Assembly (NCBI RefSeq): GCF_023614525.1 | Contig: NZ_CP097885.1 | Location: 1,672,501 to 1,736,500 of the forward strand | Direction of reading: 5' to 3' | DNA from: Peptoniphilus genitalis | GTDB lineage: Bacteria; Bacillota; Clostridia; Tissierellales; Peptoniphilaceae | Length of the DNA: 64,000 nt | Shown here: positions 1 to 7,488 of the stretch, one piece after another | Position numbering within the stretch: the stretch's first letter is position 1 | Layout: every line of letters begins with the position of its first letter | Notes under the pieces: generated by a model | The model's database searches: none | Told to the model about the DNA's origin: nothing | What the model saw: only the letters and a program-made list of their open reading frames with translations | Program-made: the position numbers and the translations under genes

Positions 1-659
1 ATGGCTGTGGCAAGTCAACCCTATTGAAATTAATAACAAGAGTAGAAAAACCGAAAATGGGATTCATAAGTCTTGATGGCAAAAATATAAAAAATATAGA
101 GAGAAAAGAATTTGCAAAAAAAGTTGCCATAGTTAGACAAAAAAATCAAATAGCAGGCGACATTAAAGTTGAAGAACTTGTTGCCTATGGAAGAAATCCC
201 TATGTAGGCTTTATGCAGAAGCCAAGCATAGAAGACAAAAACAAAATCAATGAGGCAATAGAAGTTTGTGGCTTAGAAGAGATAAGAAAAGAGCGAGTAA
301 ATTCCCTATCAGGTGGACAAGTCCAAAGGGCGTGGATAGCTATGGCGATTGCACAAGATAGCGAGATACTTCTCTTAGACGAACCCACAACCTACTTAGA
401 TATTAAATACCAAATAGAAATTTTAAAACTAATAAGAAATTTAAATAAAAATCTAGGCAAGACAATAATCATGGTCCTTCATGACATCAACCAGTCCCTA
501 GAGTATTCGGACACCATAGTGGGAATGATGAAGGGGAAAATCGAATTTCAAGGAAAGGCAAGTCAGGTCTTGACAGGAGAAAAGATAAGCAAGATCTACG
601 ACACAAGACTAAAAATAATAGATATAGAAAATAGAAAATATGTATTTGCAGAAGACTAA
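1..659 (+). CDS. Iron/siderophore or haem ABC transporter ATP-binding protein (5' end outside window)
   Basis: This is the ATPase subunit of an ABC importer and would power uptake at the cytoplasmic face. The frame is open from base 3, where a Walker A motif (GCGKSTLLK) is already in progress, so the true start lies upstream of the window. Downstream are the signature LSGGQVQRAWIAMAIAQ, Walker B ILLLDEPTTYLD and the H-loop VLHDIN. The signature followed by DEPTTYLDI is typical of the FepC/FhuC/YclP ferric-siderophore and haem subfamily. The permease and binding protein should lie upstream, unseen. The next gene's ribosome site (AGGAGG, 659-664) overlaps this stop codon, so the two are probably co-transcribed. 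Iron or haem as substrate is inferred from subfamily and from the NEAT-like genes downstream. Confidence 0.9.
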   Translation, partial: GCGKSTLLKLITRVEKPKMGFISLDGKNIKNIERKEFAKKVAIVRQKNQIAGDIKVEELVAYGRNPYVGFMQKPSIEDKNKINEAIEVCGLEEIRKERVNSLSGGQVQRAWIAMAIAQDSEILLLDEPTTYLDIKYQIEILKLIRNLNKNLGKTIIMVLHDINQSLEYSDTIVGMMKGKIEFQGKASQVLTGEKISKIYDTRLKIIDIENRKYVFAED

Positions 660-668
660 GGAGGAAAA

Positions 669-1178
669 GTGAAAGGACTAATAATTTATTCATCAAAGAC
701 GGGAAACACCAAGAGAATGGCAGAAAAAATTTATGGAGTCTTAAAAGAAGAACACCAGATGACAATAAAGGACATAAGAGATGCACCTCAAGTAGAACAA
801 TTTGACTTCATACTTTTGGGTGCCTGGATCGATAGAGGGACCTTAGAGACCAAGGCATTAAAATTCTTAAAGACTATAGAAAATAAAAAGCTTGGACTAT
901 TTGCGACCTTGGGAGCAATGCCAGACTCAGAACATGGAAGGAAGGTGATAAAAAATTTAGAGAATCTTTTAATAGACAGGGACTCCTTGGGACAATACAT
1001 ATGCCCAGGCCTAGTTGATCCCAAGATGATAGAAAAATTAAGAGGAATTACAGGGCTAGTAGTTCCAAAAAAGATAAAAGAAAAAATGATAGAAACAAGC
1101 CTTGCATCAAGAGAAGCAAGCGAAGAAGAACTAGAAGAAGCTGCAAACTACTTCTATGAAAAATTAATTAATTTATAA
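669..1178 (+). CDS. Flavodoxin-family protein linked to the iron/haem transporter
   Basis: A 169-residue single-domain flavodoxin-like protein. The N-terminus LIIYSSKTGNTKRMAEKIY is the FMN phosphate-binding loop (T/S-x-T-G-N-T). LLGAWIDRGTLETKALKFL and LFATLGAMPDSEHG fit the two loops around the isoalloxazine ring. It starts at GTG, 5 nt after an AGGAGG that overlaps the stop of the ABC ATPase gene, so it belongs to that operon. It most resembles the group of short flavodoxins that includes BilS-like proteins, found near tetrapyrrole or iron genes. A role in reducing imported ferric complexes or tetrapyrroles is inference from context. Confidence 0.8.
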   Translation: MKGLIIYSSKTGNTKRMAEKIYGVLKEEHQMTIKDIRDAPQVEQFDFILLGAWIDRGTLETKALKFLKTIENKKLGLFATLGAMPDSEHGRKVIKNLENLLIDRDSLGQYICPGLVDPKMIEKLRGITGLVVPKKIKEKMIETSLASREASEEELEEAANYFYEKLINL

Positions 1179-1222
1179 AAATTAGTGGGTGTTTGGGTGG
1201 GATTAGGAAAGTACGTTTATAA

Positions 1223-1232
1223 CCTTATAAGG
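1223..1232. promoter_or_regulatory. Short palindrome upstream of the secreted NEAT-like gene
   Basis: CCTTATAAGG is a perfect 10-bp palindrome about 45 bp before the start at 1277, in the 98-bp gap after the flavodoxin gene. It could be an operator for a dimeric repressor, but in AT-rich DNA a 10-bp palindrome may arise by chance. It does not match a Fur box. No terminator is visible in this gap. Confidence 0.2.
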
Positions 1233-1276
1233 ATTAGTTATGGAAAAATAAATAATATAAAGGAAGGATAAATAAT

Positions 1277-1885
1277 ATGAAATATTTAAAGAAAATTAGT
1301 TTATTACTATTAGTATTAATGATGTTAGTTCCAACTTTTACATTTGCTCAAGAAATGAATCTAGAATCCATAAAGGAGCAAATTAAAGAAACTATAGACT
1401 ACTCTGATTCAGAACTGTATGGATTTAAATATTCTGATAGATCCGTAAGGGAAGTAGCAGATTTTGCTATATATCACATAACAAAAGCAAAACTTTCTAT
1501 GGCTGATGATGCATTCAATAAAGATTTATCAAAAGTTGAAGATAAGGGCGACAGCTACGAAATAACTTTATATACAAAGCCAGTTAGTAAAAAAATGCTT
1601 GGTAATGTATATGAAGCAGATTGTACTAGCATTACACCTGTAATAGATGGAAAAGAAATTCAAGTAGAAGCCTTTGGTTCTAAAGAAGCTGTTCATAATA
1701 AAAATAAGACTGTGCCTGAAGGATTTAAATTCACTATATTAAAGGATGACCTAGAAGAAGAAAGTATAGGAGAATATAATAATTATTTTAAAATTAAATT
1801 TACAACTAATTTAGCTGACTCCGGATTTTTAGGTAAAATCGGTGCAGCTATGATGAAACCAGAGGCAAGATTTTTTGTAAAATAA
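1277..1885 (+). CDS. Secreted protein with a divergent NEAT-like domain
   Basis: A 202-residue exported protein. Residues 1-24 are a signal peptide (MKYLKK, hydrophobic core, cleavage near TFAQE). No anchor is visible, so it is probably released or loosely wall-associated. Residues about 70-200 resemble a NEAT fold: KLSMADDAFNKDLSKVE (S74, M75) followed by GDSYEITLYTKPV matches the SM lip and following strands of the neighbouring NEAT-like proteins. The C-terminal strand reads YNNYFKIKF and lacks the VDxM motif of the neighbours. ATG follows AAGGAAGGA. Placed between an iron-type ABC operon and NEAT/SLH genes, it may shuttle haem, but this is inferred. The NEAT assignment rests on short motifs only. 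Confidence 0.6.
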   Translation: MKYLKKISLLLLVLMMLVPTFTFAQEMNLESIKEQIKETIDYSDSELYGFKYSDRSVREVADFAIYHITKAKLSMADDAFNKDLSKVEDKGDSYEITLYTKPVSKKMLGNVYEADCTSITPVIDGKEIQVEAFGSKEAVHNKNKTVPEGFKFTILKDDLEEESIGEYNNYFKIKFTTNLADSGFLGKIGAAMMKPEARFFVK

Positions 1886-1945
1886 ATTATAATAAATAAC
1901 TAATCCTTAAAAATTTACAATTCAAAAGATGTTTATTGTGAATAG

Positions 1946-1982
1946 TAATAGATGTATAGCGAATAGACCTATACATCTATTA
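1946..1982. promoter_or_regulatory. Long perfect inverted repeat 5' of the NEAT/SLH gene
   Basis: A 14-bp perfect stem (1946-1959 with 1969-1982, arm TAATAGATGTATAG) and a 9-nt loop, ending 29 nt before the TTG start at 2012. No T-run follows on either strand, so it is not a standard terminator. It is more likely a 5'-UTR stability or translation element, or a large operator. Confidence 0.6.
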
Positions 1983-2011
1983 ACTATATAAAAAAAAGAA
2001 AGGAAAATAAA

Positions 2012-5000
2012 TTGAAAAAAAGTATAAATTTTATTTTATTTTTGCTGGTATTTTTATTCGCAAGTGGGTCTAATGTATTAGCAGCAGACCATTCTGCTAT
2101 AATTCCAATCACCGGAGATAACAGAGCGCACTTTGAAATTCATCCGGAAGTATATAAAAGATGGGCTCAAGGAAAAGATGTATCTACGGATGAAACGGCA
2201 ACTCATCCCCTATTTGATGAAAATAGATTAAAGATGTCAGGCAAAAAAATATCTGATAATGATCAAAACTTTAAAGAATTTAGAGAAAAACATAAAGATG
2301 AAGCAGCTGTTAATAAAGAGGATGACCCTCAGTGGAATGCCTATGAATTAGACTTAAAGCACGATGTTGGGTGCGACTATTATGGTAATTTTGTTATAAA
2401 TAGTTCCGGAATAGATGACGGAAGTATGTATAACATCTGGCCTGAACAAGTTGAATTGTATTTATCATCCTTCGATGATTCCACTAATTCATGGAGTGAA
2501 CCTAAGAAATTAGATAAAAAAAGAAGTTATGACGAACAAGGGGAAGGATTTTACGTAATACAGGATTATAAATCAAGCCATGATGGAAGGAAATATTTAA
2601 TAAATCTTAGCCTCCAACCGGTAGATTATTATAGTAGTACACATGACAAATTTAGGATATATATCTTTCAGGGTTGGCCTAAGCCAATACCTAAAGACTT
2701 GCTTCCGGGGACTTATAATATTCCTCTATCTATCAGGTATTCAAATTCACCAGGAAAATATTCAATGGCAGATGGTGCAGTAGAAGATAACGGAGAACTA
2801 ATTGTTGGGCAAGATGGTTCTATTAAGTTGAGAATAAAATTTAAGCCACTAACATTGAGCGATCCTGCTTATACAGGTGGACAGGCAATAACAGGACATC
2901 TCATGAAACTGTGGACTTATAATTCAGTAGATGATTTTGACCAATATATGAAAGCTCCTACAGTTTTTACAGCAAAGGAAATAGCTTTAGATAATCCGCA
3001 ATACTTAAAGAAATATTTTTCAGAGAATGTAGGTGGCATTGAATTATCTTTTCCGGAAATTTATGAAATACCATTAAAATATGAAGATGGTTCGACAAAT
3101 TATGAGTCTCAAAAACTTTTTAAAGTAAAGGTTGATGCGATGGGTAATTCTTTACAAAATTTCAATCTTCTAATGAGATGGGAAGATATGAAATTGGAAA
3201 AGTTAAATCTTCCAAGTGGAAAATATAAAGTTTTAAAAATAATAAGTTTGCCGGCAAACCAAGCTATGCTTGATGCTTTATGGGATAAGGAAAATAATAA
3301 GATAAAATACACGAGAGAGCAATACAATGATGAATTAATCCAGGGAAATTATAATAAGCTTGGATTTAATCCGGGAGAAGGCATTATACCAATATACGAC
3401 TTGGAAATAAGAAAAAATAAAGCTGATATTACCGTGTATTGGGCTGAACAATACAAAAAAGGAACTAAGCTTAGAGAGACTGGAATAGTAAAAATTGATG
3501 ATTCTAAACCGATCCAATACAAGTCATCTGATGGAAGTATAAAAGATGTAGAAGTATTGGATAGCAAGGATTTTACCGTTACAAATAAAAAGAACACTTA
3601 TAAAAATAGAATAACAAAGATAAAGTTAAAGGATGTTCCTTTGTCAATAGGTGATGAAGATGAAAAGATAGGATTAATTAATGCTAGGTTTATAAGTGTA
3701 GAAGATAATGGAAGAATGACTTTAGCTCCTAAGAAAACAGAAGATCCTGTAGAAAGGATGTTTAAAATACCAAATTATGATATAGGGAAAAAAGTATTAG
3801 AAGAAAAAATAGAAGAAATTAATAAAGATAACTTAAATCAAGCAATAGAGGATGCTAAAAGTATAAAAAAAGGAAGACATTCAGAGGAGGATTTTAAGAA
3901 ACTTAGTAAAGCTATTGAAGTCGCAGAAAATGTTGCAAAAAATGAAGAACAAGATCAAAGCAAGATAAATGAAGCACTAAAGAATTTGAACAAGGCTGTA
4001 GAAGAATTTACTAATTCAAAAATTGAAAATCAAAATAAAGAAGAATTAGAAGTGCCTGTTATGCTATGGCATGGTTACCAAAACAATGCATCTATGGGTA
4101 ATGGCGCCCTAGTCCAAAAGGCAAAAATCACAGAAGAAAATGGCAAGACTTATATGACAATAAAATTAAAGGGTCTTGATTTTATGGGTATGCGTGGACA
4201 TTTATTACAATTCTGGACATACAAAGAAAATAATTTTAAGTCTGAAAAAATAGAATCTACAATAATTGAGAATAAAAGGGATAAGGGATTAGGAAATGAA
4301 GAGAAAGAATTTCCATCTTTATTTAAATTTGAAATAGATCCTAAGTTTAAAACTCAAGATGGAGAAATTTATTGCCGTGTAAGTGTAGATGCTATGGCTA
4401 AACTAGGTGGAGCTGAACAAAATGCAAAATTGAAAATAACAGGGTCTAAAGCAAAAGAATGGACTGGATGGGGAGATGACAATCAATCTAACCCAAGCAA
4501 TCCAAGTAATCCAAGTAACCCAAGTAACCCAAGTAATCCAAGCACACCAGGATATTCCTTCCAAAACTTAGCTATAGAAAGATCTGCACTAGGCTCTGCA
4601 ATGGCAAGTGCAAGTGCATCTATGAGTAAGGGAGCTGACTCCAACTTAGTAGCAGCTATGGCAAGGGCAGGTGCAATTGCTAATAACCCATACGCATCAA
4701 GAGAAGAAATATTAAGTGCTACACAAGCCCTAAATAATGCAGTTATTAACAATAAGGGTAGTATGAATAAGCAAAACAATAATAGTTCTTGGGGAAATAA
4801 CAACCAAGCTTGGGGCAACAACAACCAAGGCTGGGGCAACAGCTCCGGATGGGGAAACAACAATTCTTCATGGGGAAGTTATGGTAACAACAACCAAAAC
4901 AATCAAAACAACCAAAGCAATAAAAACAATGGACCAGTAACAATCCAATATGAAGTACCTGTAGAAGTTCTTCATGCTTATCAAGATGGATACTCTATGG

Positions 5001-5953
5001 CAAATGGAGCAATAAACCACATAGCAAGAGTAGAGGAAAGAAACGGTCAATTCAGGTATAGCGTTCAATTTAATCCTCTTGAAAGAGAATTTAATGGACA
5101 AAAACTTGTTGGTAATTTAACTCATCTATTTATTCATGATGGTAATAAATATTTAGCAGAACAATCATCTGGAAATGTATGGTCATGGGTTATGAATGGC
5201 AAATATAACAAGGTAAATGTCAGCGTTAAAGTTGATGTAATGGATCAAATTGCCGTAAATGAACAAAGGGCAATCCTATCCTTTAATTGGAACAATGCAA
5301 GAGAAGTAGGTAGAGTTGGTGGAAACAACAATAACCAAAACCAACAAAATCAAAATCAACAAAATCAACAAAAGCAAGCACCACAAGTAGTACAAAATAA
5401 CAATGCATCAAATAACTTTACAGACATAAGCGGCCATTGGGCTAAGACTGCTATTGATTATGTTGTAAGCAAGGGATACTTTGCAGGCCTAAGCAATACA
5501 GAATTTGGTCCTAACAAATCTATAACAAGGGGACAATTTGTAAGTGTTCTAGGAAGAATGTTAAATGTCAATGTAAATGACTACAAGGATCAAAACTTCA
5601 AAGATGTTAAGTCAGGAATGTATTACAGTCCATACATCACATGGGCAAACAAAGTTGGAATAGTATCAGGAGTAGGTCAAGGAAACTTTGCACCTGATAA
5701 AGAACTAACAAGAGAAGAAATGGCTGTGATGATGACTAAGTTCTTGAAGGTATCAGGCAAGAATCTCAATGCTAAAGGCAATACTAATAGCTTCAAAGAT
5801 GAAGAAAAGATTCAAGGCTGGGCTAAGGATTCTGTAAAGGAAATGGCAAGACTTGGAGTAGTAAGTGGTATGGGCGATGGAAGCTTCGCACCAAAATCTC
5901 AATTTACTAGGGCACAAGTTGCACAAGTTCTTTACAACATTGATCACAATTAA
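2012..5953 (+). CDS. SLH-anchored surface protein with three NEAT-like domains
   Basis: A 1313-residue surface protein. The signal peptide is at residues 1-25. Residues 26-230 are not recognised. NEAT-like domain 1 is about 232-390 (SM at 251-252, VDAM at 374-377). Residues about 395-600 are unassigned beta-rich sequence. A FIVAR-like helical segment lies at about 602-670. NEAT-like 2 is about 680-810 (SM 694-695, VDAM 792-795). A six-fold NPS linker is at 827-844, then an Ala/Ser-rich helical segment to about 920 and an N/G/W-rich linker to about 973. NEAT-like 3 is about 981-1094 (SM 995-996, VDVM 1074-1077), then an N/Q-rich linker. Three SLH repeats begin at 1136, 1196 and 1261 and run to the C-terminus, anchoring the protein to secondary wall polymer. 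TTG start with an AAAGGA site. A haem receptor role is inferred from NEAT family knowledge, but none of the three domains shows the YxxxY ligand motif. Confidence 0.85.
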   Translation: MKKSINFILFLLVFLFASGSNVLAADHSAIIPITGDNRAHFEIHPEVYKRWAQGKDVSTDETATHPLFDENRLKMSGKKISDNDQNFKEFREKHKDEAAVNKEDDPQWNAYELDLKHDVGCDYYGNFVINSSGIDDGSMYNIWPEQVELYLSSFDDSTNSWSEPKKLDKKRSYDEQGEGFYVIQDYKSSHDGRKYLINLSLQPVDYYSSTHDKFRIYIFQGWPKPIPKDLLPGTYNIPLSIRYSNSPGKYSMADGAVEDNGELIVGQDGSIKLRIKFKPLTLSDPAYTGGQAITGHLMKLWTYNSVDDFDQYMKAPTVFTAKEIALDNPQYLKKYFSENVGGIELSFPEIYEIPLKYEDGSTNYESQKLFKVKVDAMGNSLQNFNLLMRWEDMKLEKLNLPSGKYKVLKIISLPANQAMLDALWDKENNKIKYTREQYNDELIQGNYNKLGFNPGEGIIPIYDLEIRKNKADITVYWAEQYKKGTKLRETGIVKIDDSKPIQYKSSDGSIKDVEVLDSKDFTVTNKKNTYKNRITKIKLKDVPLSIGDEDEKIGLINARFISVEDNGRMTLAPKKTEDPVERMFKIPNYDIGKKVLEEKIEEINKDNLNQAIEDAKSIKKGRHSEEDFKKLSKAIEVAENVAKNEEQDQSKINEALKNLNKAVEEFTNSKIENQNKEELEVPVMLWHGYQNNASMGNGALVQKAKITEENGKTYMTIKLKGLDFMGMRGHLLQFWTYKENNFKSEKIESTIIENKRDKGLGNEEKEFPSLFKFEIDPKFKTQDGEIYCRVSVDAMAKLGGAEQNAKLKITGSKAKEWTGWGDDNQSNPSNPSNPSNPSNPSNPSTPGYSFQNLAIERSALGSAMASASASMSKGADSNLVAAMARAGAIANNPYASREEILSATQALNNAVINNKGSMNKQNNNSSWGNNNQAWGNNNQGWGNSSGWGNNNSSWGSYGNNNQNNQNNQSNKNNGPVTIQYEVPVEVLHAYQDGYSMANGAINHIARVEERNGQFRYSVQFNPLEREFNGQKLVGNLTHLFIHDGNKYLAEQSSGNVWSWVMNGKYNKVNVSVKVDVMDQIAVNEQRAILSFNWNNAREVGRVGGNNNNQNQQNQNQQNQQKQAPQVVQNNNASNNFTDISGHWAKTAIDYVVSKGYFAGLSNTEFGPNKSITRGQFVSVLGRMLNVNVNDYKDQNFKDVKSGMYYSPYITWANKVGIVSGVGQGNFAPDKELTREEMAVMMTKFLKVSGKNLNAKGNTNSFKDEEKIQGWAKDSVKEMARLGVVSGMGDGSFAPKSQFTRAQVAQVLYNIDHN
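4490..4543 (+). repeat. In-frame 9-bp tandem repeat encoding (Asn-Pro-Ser)x6
   Basis: Six tandem 9-bp units (AAYCCAAGY) encode an Asn-Pro-Ser linker between NEAT-like domain 2 and the Ala/Ser-rich helical segment of the SLH protein. It is a flexible spacer. Units differ only at synonymous third positions, so copy number could vary between strains by slippage. Confidence 0.9.
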
Positions 5954-5965
5954 GTTTAAAAGTTT

Positions 5966-5994
5966 AAAGGGACTTTTAAATTAAGAGTCCCTTT
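5966..5994 (+). terminator. Hairpin after the NEAT/SLH gene
   Basis: A perfect 9-bp stem AAAGGGACT/AGTCCCTTT with an 11-nt loop, 12 nt after the stop. The tail (ATATAAAAATG) is not U-rich, so it may only partly terminate or may stabilise the upstream mRNA, leaving some read-through to the next NEAT gene. Confidence 0.55.
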
Positions 5995-6014
5995 ATATAA
6001 AAATGAGGTGTAAT

Positions 6015-6887
6015 ATGAAAAAAATTATTTTATCACTATTGTTAGTATTAGTTTTATTACCTAATTCTATTTTTGCTGCAAGTTCTTATGAAGTACCAGT
6101 AAAGTTAGTTAAGTATGGCGAACCAGATAAGGAGTCTATGGGCAACCCTTCTTTAAAGCAAGTTGCTCAAGTTGAAGAAAAAGATGGTAAATTTATTTAC
6201 AATATTTTTCTAAAGAAGATGGAATTTATGAATATGGAAGGTGAACTTACAAATTTATTTATCTATGATGGCGATAAGGACTCTAAGAGAGTTGAAACTA
6301 AGCAAAGCCCTATTAATGGTGAATATATAAAGAAGCACGAGTTTGTAAGAACAAATCCAAAGGAAGACCAAATTCTTGTTGCTGTATGGGTTGATGCTAT
6401 GGATGCTATTGCTGGTGGTGGAAAGGGTTCAGGAGAACAAAAGGCTTACCTAAAGTTTGACTGGGCTAATGCTAAGGCCATCGAAGCTAAGGATTCTAAA
6501 CTTGAAAGCAAGAAGGATGTAAAGGCTGAAAAATCTTCATCTAAATCTGAGATTAAAATTTTTGTTTCAGACAAGGAAATAAAACCAGAAACTCCAGCTT
6601 ACATTGAAAATGGAAGGACAATGGTTCCTCTAAGGTTTATCTCTGAGGCTCTTGGTGAAAAAGTTGATTGGAAGGCTGATACAAAAACTGTTCTCATTGG
6701 AGATAAGAAGGCAAGCCTTGTTATTGGAGAAAAAGAAATTGAGGCTAATGGAAAGAAAATTGCAATCGACTCACCAGCAGTGATTAAGGATGCAAGAACT
6801 TTTGTACCCCTAAGAGCAATTTCAGAAATTTTAGGAGCTAAAGTAGATTGGGATGCTTCAACAAGAAGTGTAAAGATAAGTAAATAA
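6015..6887 (+). CDS. Secreted protein: NEAT-like domain plus copper-amine-oxidase-type stalk domain
   Basis: A 290-residue exported protein. The start at 6015 is chosen because GAGGTG (6005-6010) sits at correct spacing and a signal peptide (MKKIILSLLLVLVLLPNSIFA) begins there; the in-frame ATG at 6003 lies before this site. The NEAT-like domain is about residues 25-150 (ESMGN with S41/M42; VDAM at 126-129; ending AYLKFDW). A charged Lys/Ser linker follows to about 175. The C-terminal 110 residues are a Cu_amine_oxidN1 stalk domain with two copies of the TMVPLRFISEALGEKVDW-type motif (second copy FVPLRAISEILGAKVDW). Such stalks are common in clostridial cell-envelope proteins. It probably works with the SLH protein in haem or ligand capture, which is inferred. 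Confidence 0.82.
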   Translation: MKKIILSLLLVLVLLPNSIFAASSYEVPVKLVKYGEPDKESMGNPSLKQVAQVEEKDGKFIYNIFLKKMEFMNMEGELTNLFIYDGDKDSKRVETKQSPINGEYIKKHEFVRTNPKEDQILVAVWVDAMDAIAGGGKGSGEQKAYLKFDWANAKAIEAKDSKLESKKDVKAEKSSSKSEIKIFVSDKEIKPETPAYIENGRTMVPLRFISEALGEKVDWKADTKTVLIGDKKASLVIGEKEIEANGKKIAIDSPAVIKDARTFVPLRAISEILGAKVDWDASTRSVKISK

Positions 6888-6895
6888 TTTTTGTA

Positions 6896-6932
6896 AATCT
6901 CTCATAATAATTTTTATGGGAGATTTTTTTTT
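6896..6932 (+). terminator. Rho-independent terminator of the NEAT region
   Basis: Stem AATCTCTCATAA pairs with TTATGGGAGATT (one G-T pair), followed by nine T residues. The remaining gap to 7115 is AT-rich with no other feature that I can support. Confidence 0.9.
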
Positions 6933-7115
6933 AGACAATATTTTAGAAGTTTAAGAAGGTTATAAATAAAAACATTATTTACTTGGGATATCTATTGAAA
7001 GAAATTAAAAAATTAAAGGACACAAAAAATAAATTTTATTTTATAAAATACAAGAAGATTTTGCTATTTTATCCTAATGGAAATATTTGCATAATTCTTA
7101 ATTATACAAAAACTA

Positions 7116-7155
7116 TTGACAAATTCTCTAATATTACATAATCTTACTATAGTAA
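7116..7155 (+). promoter_or_regulatory. Promoter and candidate ArsR operator
   Basis: A consensus -35 TTGACA (7116-7121), 17-bp spacer and weak -10 TAATCT (7139-7144) are followed immediately by the perfect 12-bp palindrome TTACTATAGTAA (7144-7155). A palindrome over the start-site region of an ArsR-type gene fits autorepression, but binding is inferred. Confidence 0.5.
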
Positions 7156-7192
7156 ATAAATTATTAAGGAAGACATACTTGGAGGTAAGAAT

Positions 7193-7474
7193 TTGAAGAA
7201 GAAAATTGACAAACTTGAAAACACAGCTGAACTTTTAAAGGTCATGGCCCATCCAATTAGACTTAAAATTATAGAGAACTTAATTGACAATGGTCCGGCT
7301 AATGTTGGATCTATGCAAGAGAAGTTTCACATTCCACAACCAACTGTTTCATCTCACCTAGGCAAGCTTAGGAGAGCTGGTATTTTAATAGCTAATAGAA
7401 ATGGAACAGAAATCTATTACAAGGTGGAAAATGAATTTATTTTAAGACTTGCCAAGACTCTCTTCAAGAATTAA
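7193..7474 (+). CDS. ArsR-family winged-helix transcriptional regulator
   Basis: A 93-residue small HTH protein. ELLKVMAHPIRLKIIENLI is the typical ArsR N-terminal helix, PQPTVSSHLGKLRRAGIL is the recognition helix region, and NGTEIYYKV is the beta-wing. It has no cysteine and lacks the ELCVCDL metal motif of ArsR/SmtB sensors, so it probably senses something other than a thiol-bound metal, or acts as a plain repressor. TTG start, 7 nt after GGAGGT. It is separated by only 14 bp from a helicase-nuclease gene and should be co-transcribed with it. The promoter carries a palindrome (7144-7155) that could be its own operator. Confidence 0.88.
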   Translation: MKKKIDKLENTAELLKVMAHPIRLKIIENLIDNGPANVGSMQEKFHIPQPTVSSHLGKLRRAGILIANRNGTEIYYKVENEFILRLAKTLFKN

Positions 7475-7488
7475 GGAAAAGCTAGCTT

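Noticed and set aside
4483-4863. 126-residue minus-strand reading frame rich in Leu and Pro
   Set aside because: It is the antisense of the NPS repeat and N/G/W-rich linker of the SLH protein; low-complexity sense DNA leaves the opposite strand open.
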